DNA of 64,000 nt, taken from Peribacillus frigoritolerans. GTDB lineage: Bacteria > Bacillota > Bacilli > Bacillales > Bacillaceae. Below are positions 63,086 to 64,000 of the stretch, piece after piece. Each line of letters opens with the position of its first letter. The first letter of the stretch is position 1. A program made the translations under genes and the position numbers. Location: the NCBI RefSeq assembly GCF_004358755.1, contig NZ_SMZY01000001.1, positions 1,142,796 to 1,206,795 on the forward strand, in the 5' to 3' direction. Below the pieces are notes generated by a model. It made no database searches, was not told the DNA's origin, and worked only from the letters and a program-made list of their open reading frames with translations.

Positions 63086-63608
63086 AACGATAAACCGCAT
63101 AGAAAAAACAGAAGAAGATAAGCGAAAAGAAGATTTAAGAGAAGTGGAAGATGCCCTGATCAGCCATAAAGAAGCCATTATTGATACGCTTGAGATCTTA
63201 CAGCACATGCAGGACAGAGGGGTTTTGCCTCTATTGAAGGGTTTATTCGGACAAGGCGACAAAGTGATGGACATTCTTGTAAAAACGGTGGACAAAAAAG
63301 AAACGACCAACAGTTTGAAAAATTTGCTCTTAATGACAGGGGTGCTTGGCATGATCAATGTCAAACAGCTGGAACCCTTTTTATTAAAAGTGAATGCGGG
63401 AGTTGCCAGAGTGGCTGAAAATAAAGATCCGGCAGAAAAAACGAGCTACTTTGACCTTGCGCGCTCCCTGAAAGATCCTGAAGTAAACCGGGCCGTCACA
63501 ATGCTGATCAGTTTCTTGAAAGGAATGGGGCAGGAGACGGAGCATATTGAAAAAACCTCTCAAAGTAAAGAAGATCAAGTGCGTCATAAAAATGAAACTC
63601 TGGAATAA
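63069..63608 (+). CDS. DUF1641 protein, formate dehydrogenase partner (YjgD/YrhD-like)
   Basis: 179 residues from TTG 63069, within the end of the previous gene and 7 nt after GGGTGG. Helical, charged N-terminus, then [32 protein letters not shown] and [29 protein letters not shown], the DUF1641 region. Genes of this family regularly follow yjgC/yrhE-type dehydrogenases; it may be a small subunit or maturation factor. Confidence 0.82.
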   Translation: MAKATKTINRIEKTEEDKRKEDLREVEDALISHKEAIIDTLEILQHMQDRGVLPLLKGLFGQGDKVMDILVKTVDKKETTNSLKNLLLMTGVLGMINVKQLEPFLLKVNAGVARVAENKDPAEKTSYFDLARSLKDPEVNRAVTMLISFLKGMGQETEHIEKTSQSKEDQVRHKNETLE

Positions 63609-63614
63609 GGCCAT

Positions 63615-63643
63615 GAAGGCAGGCAAATCCGTTTCCTGCCTTC
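63615..63643 (+). other. Hairpin between DUF1641 gene and transporter gene
   Basis: GAAGGCAGG (63615-63623) pairs perfectly with CCTGCCTTC (63635-63643). No T-run follows, so it may be a processing or partial-termination element. Confidence 0.5.
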
Positions 63644-63672
63644 ACCCTAATGCTTAGAAAAGAGGAGAAAAA

Positions 63673-64000
63673 ATGACGAAAACAAAAAATCGCTGGCTGA
63701 TTGCAGCTGCAGCAGTTGGCATTCACATTTCAATTGGGTCGGTTTACTCCTGGAGTGTTTTTACCAACCCCCTTAGAGATGAACATAATTGGGGGTTAAG
63801 CGAAATCTCGCTTACATTCAGCATTGCAATTCTTTTTTTGGGATTATCGGCAGCATTTATGGGTCACTTTGTTGAAAAGTATGGACCTAGAGCTTCCGGT
63901 CTGCTCTCAACAGTATGTTTTGCGGCAGGATTAATAGGAGCAGGTTTCGCTGAAAGCATTGGATCTTTGTATCTTTTGTATTTTTTTTACGGAGTTCTTG
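63673..64000 (+). CDS. OFA-family MFS transporter (oxalate/formate antiporter type), N-terminal part
   Basis: 109 codons are visible before the window ends. AGAGGAG precedes the ATG. NRWLIAAAAVGIHISIGSVY, SWSVFTNPL, LSEISLTFSIAILFLGLSAAF and GHFVEKYGPRASGLLS match the start of OFA (OxlT-like) major facilitator proteins. Next to a formate-dehydrogenase-like enzyme, formate or a related monocarboxylate is the likely substrate. Confidence 0.8.
   Translation, partial: MTKTKNRWLIAAAAVGIHISIGSVYSWSVFTNPLRDEHNWGLSEISLTFSIAILFLGLSAAFMGHFVEKYGPRASGLLSTVCFAAGLIGAGFAESIGSLYLLYFFYGVL

Overview
The window is low-GC, gene-dense DNA from a member of the Bacillaceae. The support is Bacillus-type ribosome binding sites (AAAGGAGG) with frequent GTG and TTG starts, sigma-A-like promoters, catabolite-responsive (cre-like) elements, many U-tailed hairpin terminators, and Bacillus-type gene families: lutABC, ycsFG/kipIA (pxp), fdhD, yjgCD-like formate dehydrogenase and HisK_N sporulation-type kinases. 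I see no rRNA, tRNA, CRISPR, prophage or insertion sequence. The window opens inside one gene (mmsA) and closes inside another (an OFA-family transporter).

Layout. 1-6.9 kb: the end of mmsA, an SF1 helicase with a degenerate PLD-like tail, a GNAT/Fe-alcohol dehydrogenase/thioesterase operon, and an acyl-CoA dehydrogenase/two-hotdog operon behind a promoter with a TetR-type palindrome. 7-17.8 kb: mixed small operons, namely satD with a frameshifted DUF3307 gene, peptidase E and DinB, a YdcZ exporter pair divergent from a Crp/Fnr regulator, an orphan peptide-type permease pair, a soluble histidine kinase, a K+ channel, and a nitrilase/GNAT pair. 18-20.4 kb: a YedE sulfur transporter and an aldo-keto reductase. 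20.6-29.4 kb: a sugar regulon with a GntR/LacI-hybrid regulator, a binding-protein-dependent ABC transporter without ATPase, three Gfo/Idh/MocA dehydrogenases and a TIM-barrel isomerase. This enzyme set fits a 3-keto-sugar pathway. 29.5-30.5 kb: a quinone-oxidoreductase-like MDR.

30.7-46.6 kb is a two-carbon and three-carbon hydroxy-acid block: FadR-type regulator, glycolate oxidase glcE-glcF-glcD, malate synthase G, malic enzyme, a FAH-family protein, an IclR regulator, an LctP-type glycolate/lactate permease, a DJ-1 protein and lutABC. A 17-bp element recurs just upstream of the ribosome binding sites of glcE and glcB, and more weakly of the permease gene. Together these genes can take glycolate to glyoxylate, malate and pyruvate. 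46.7-50.4 kb (minus strand) is the 5-oxoprolinase operon pxpB-pxpC-pxpA with an NRAMP-like transporter.

50.5-52.8 kb holds the most unusual item: a MutS2-like ribosome/DNA ATPase lacking the Smr nuclease domain. It is preceded by a leader of about 300 nt with three candidate tiny ORFs, a long-range stem and two intrinsic terminators, each terminator lying inside one of the tiny ORFs. This architecture is typical of ribosome-sensing (antibiotic-inducible) attenuators. 52.8-55.4 kb carries small proteins (an acidic lipoprotein, a repetitive protein, a phospholipase-A2-like protein) and an E. coli-type speD. 55.5-64 kb is a molybdopterin and formate dehydrogenase block: fdhD, moaA, moeA, mobB, moaE, moaD, then a promoter with an overlapping cre-like site, a formate-dehydrogenase-like enzyme, its DUF1641 partner, and the start of an oxalate/formate-type transporter.

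Family assignments rest on motif recognition by eye. No database search was run.
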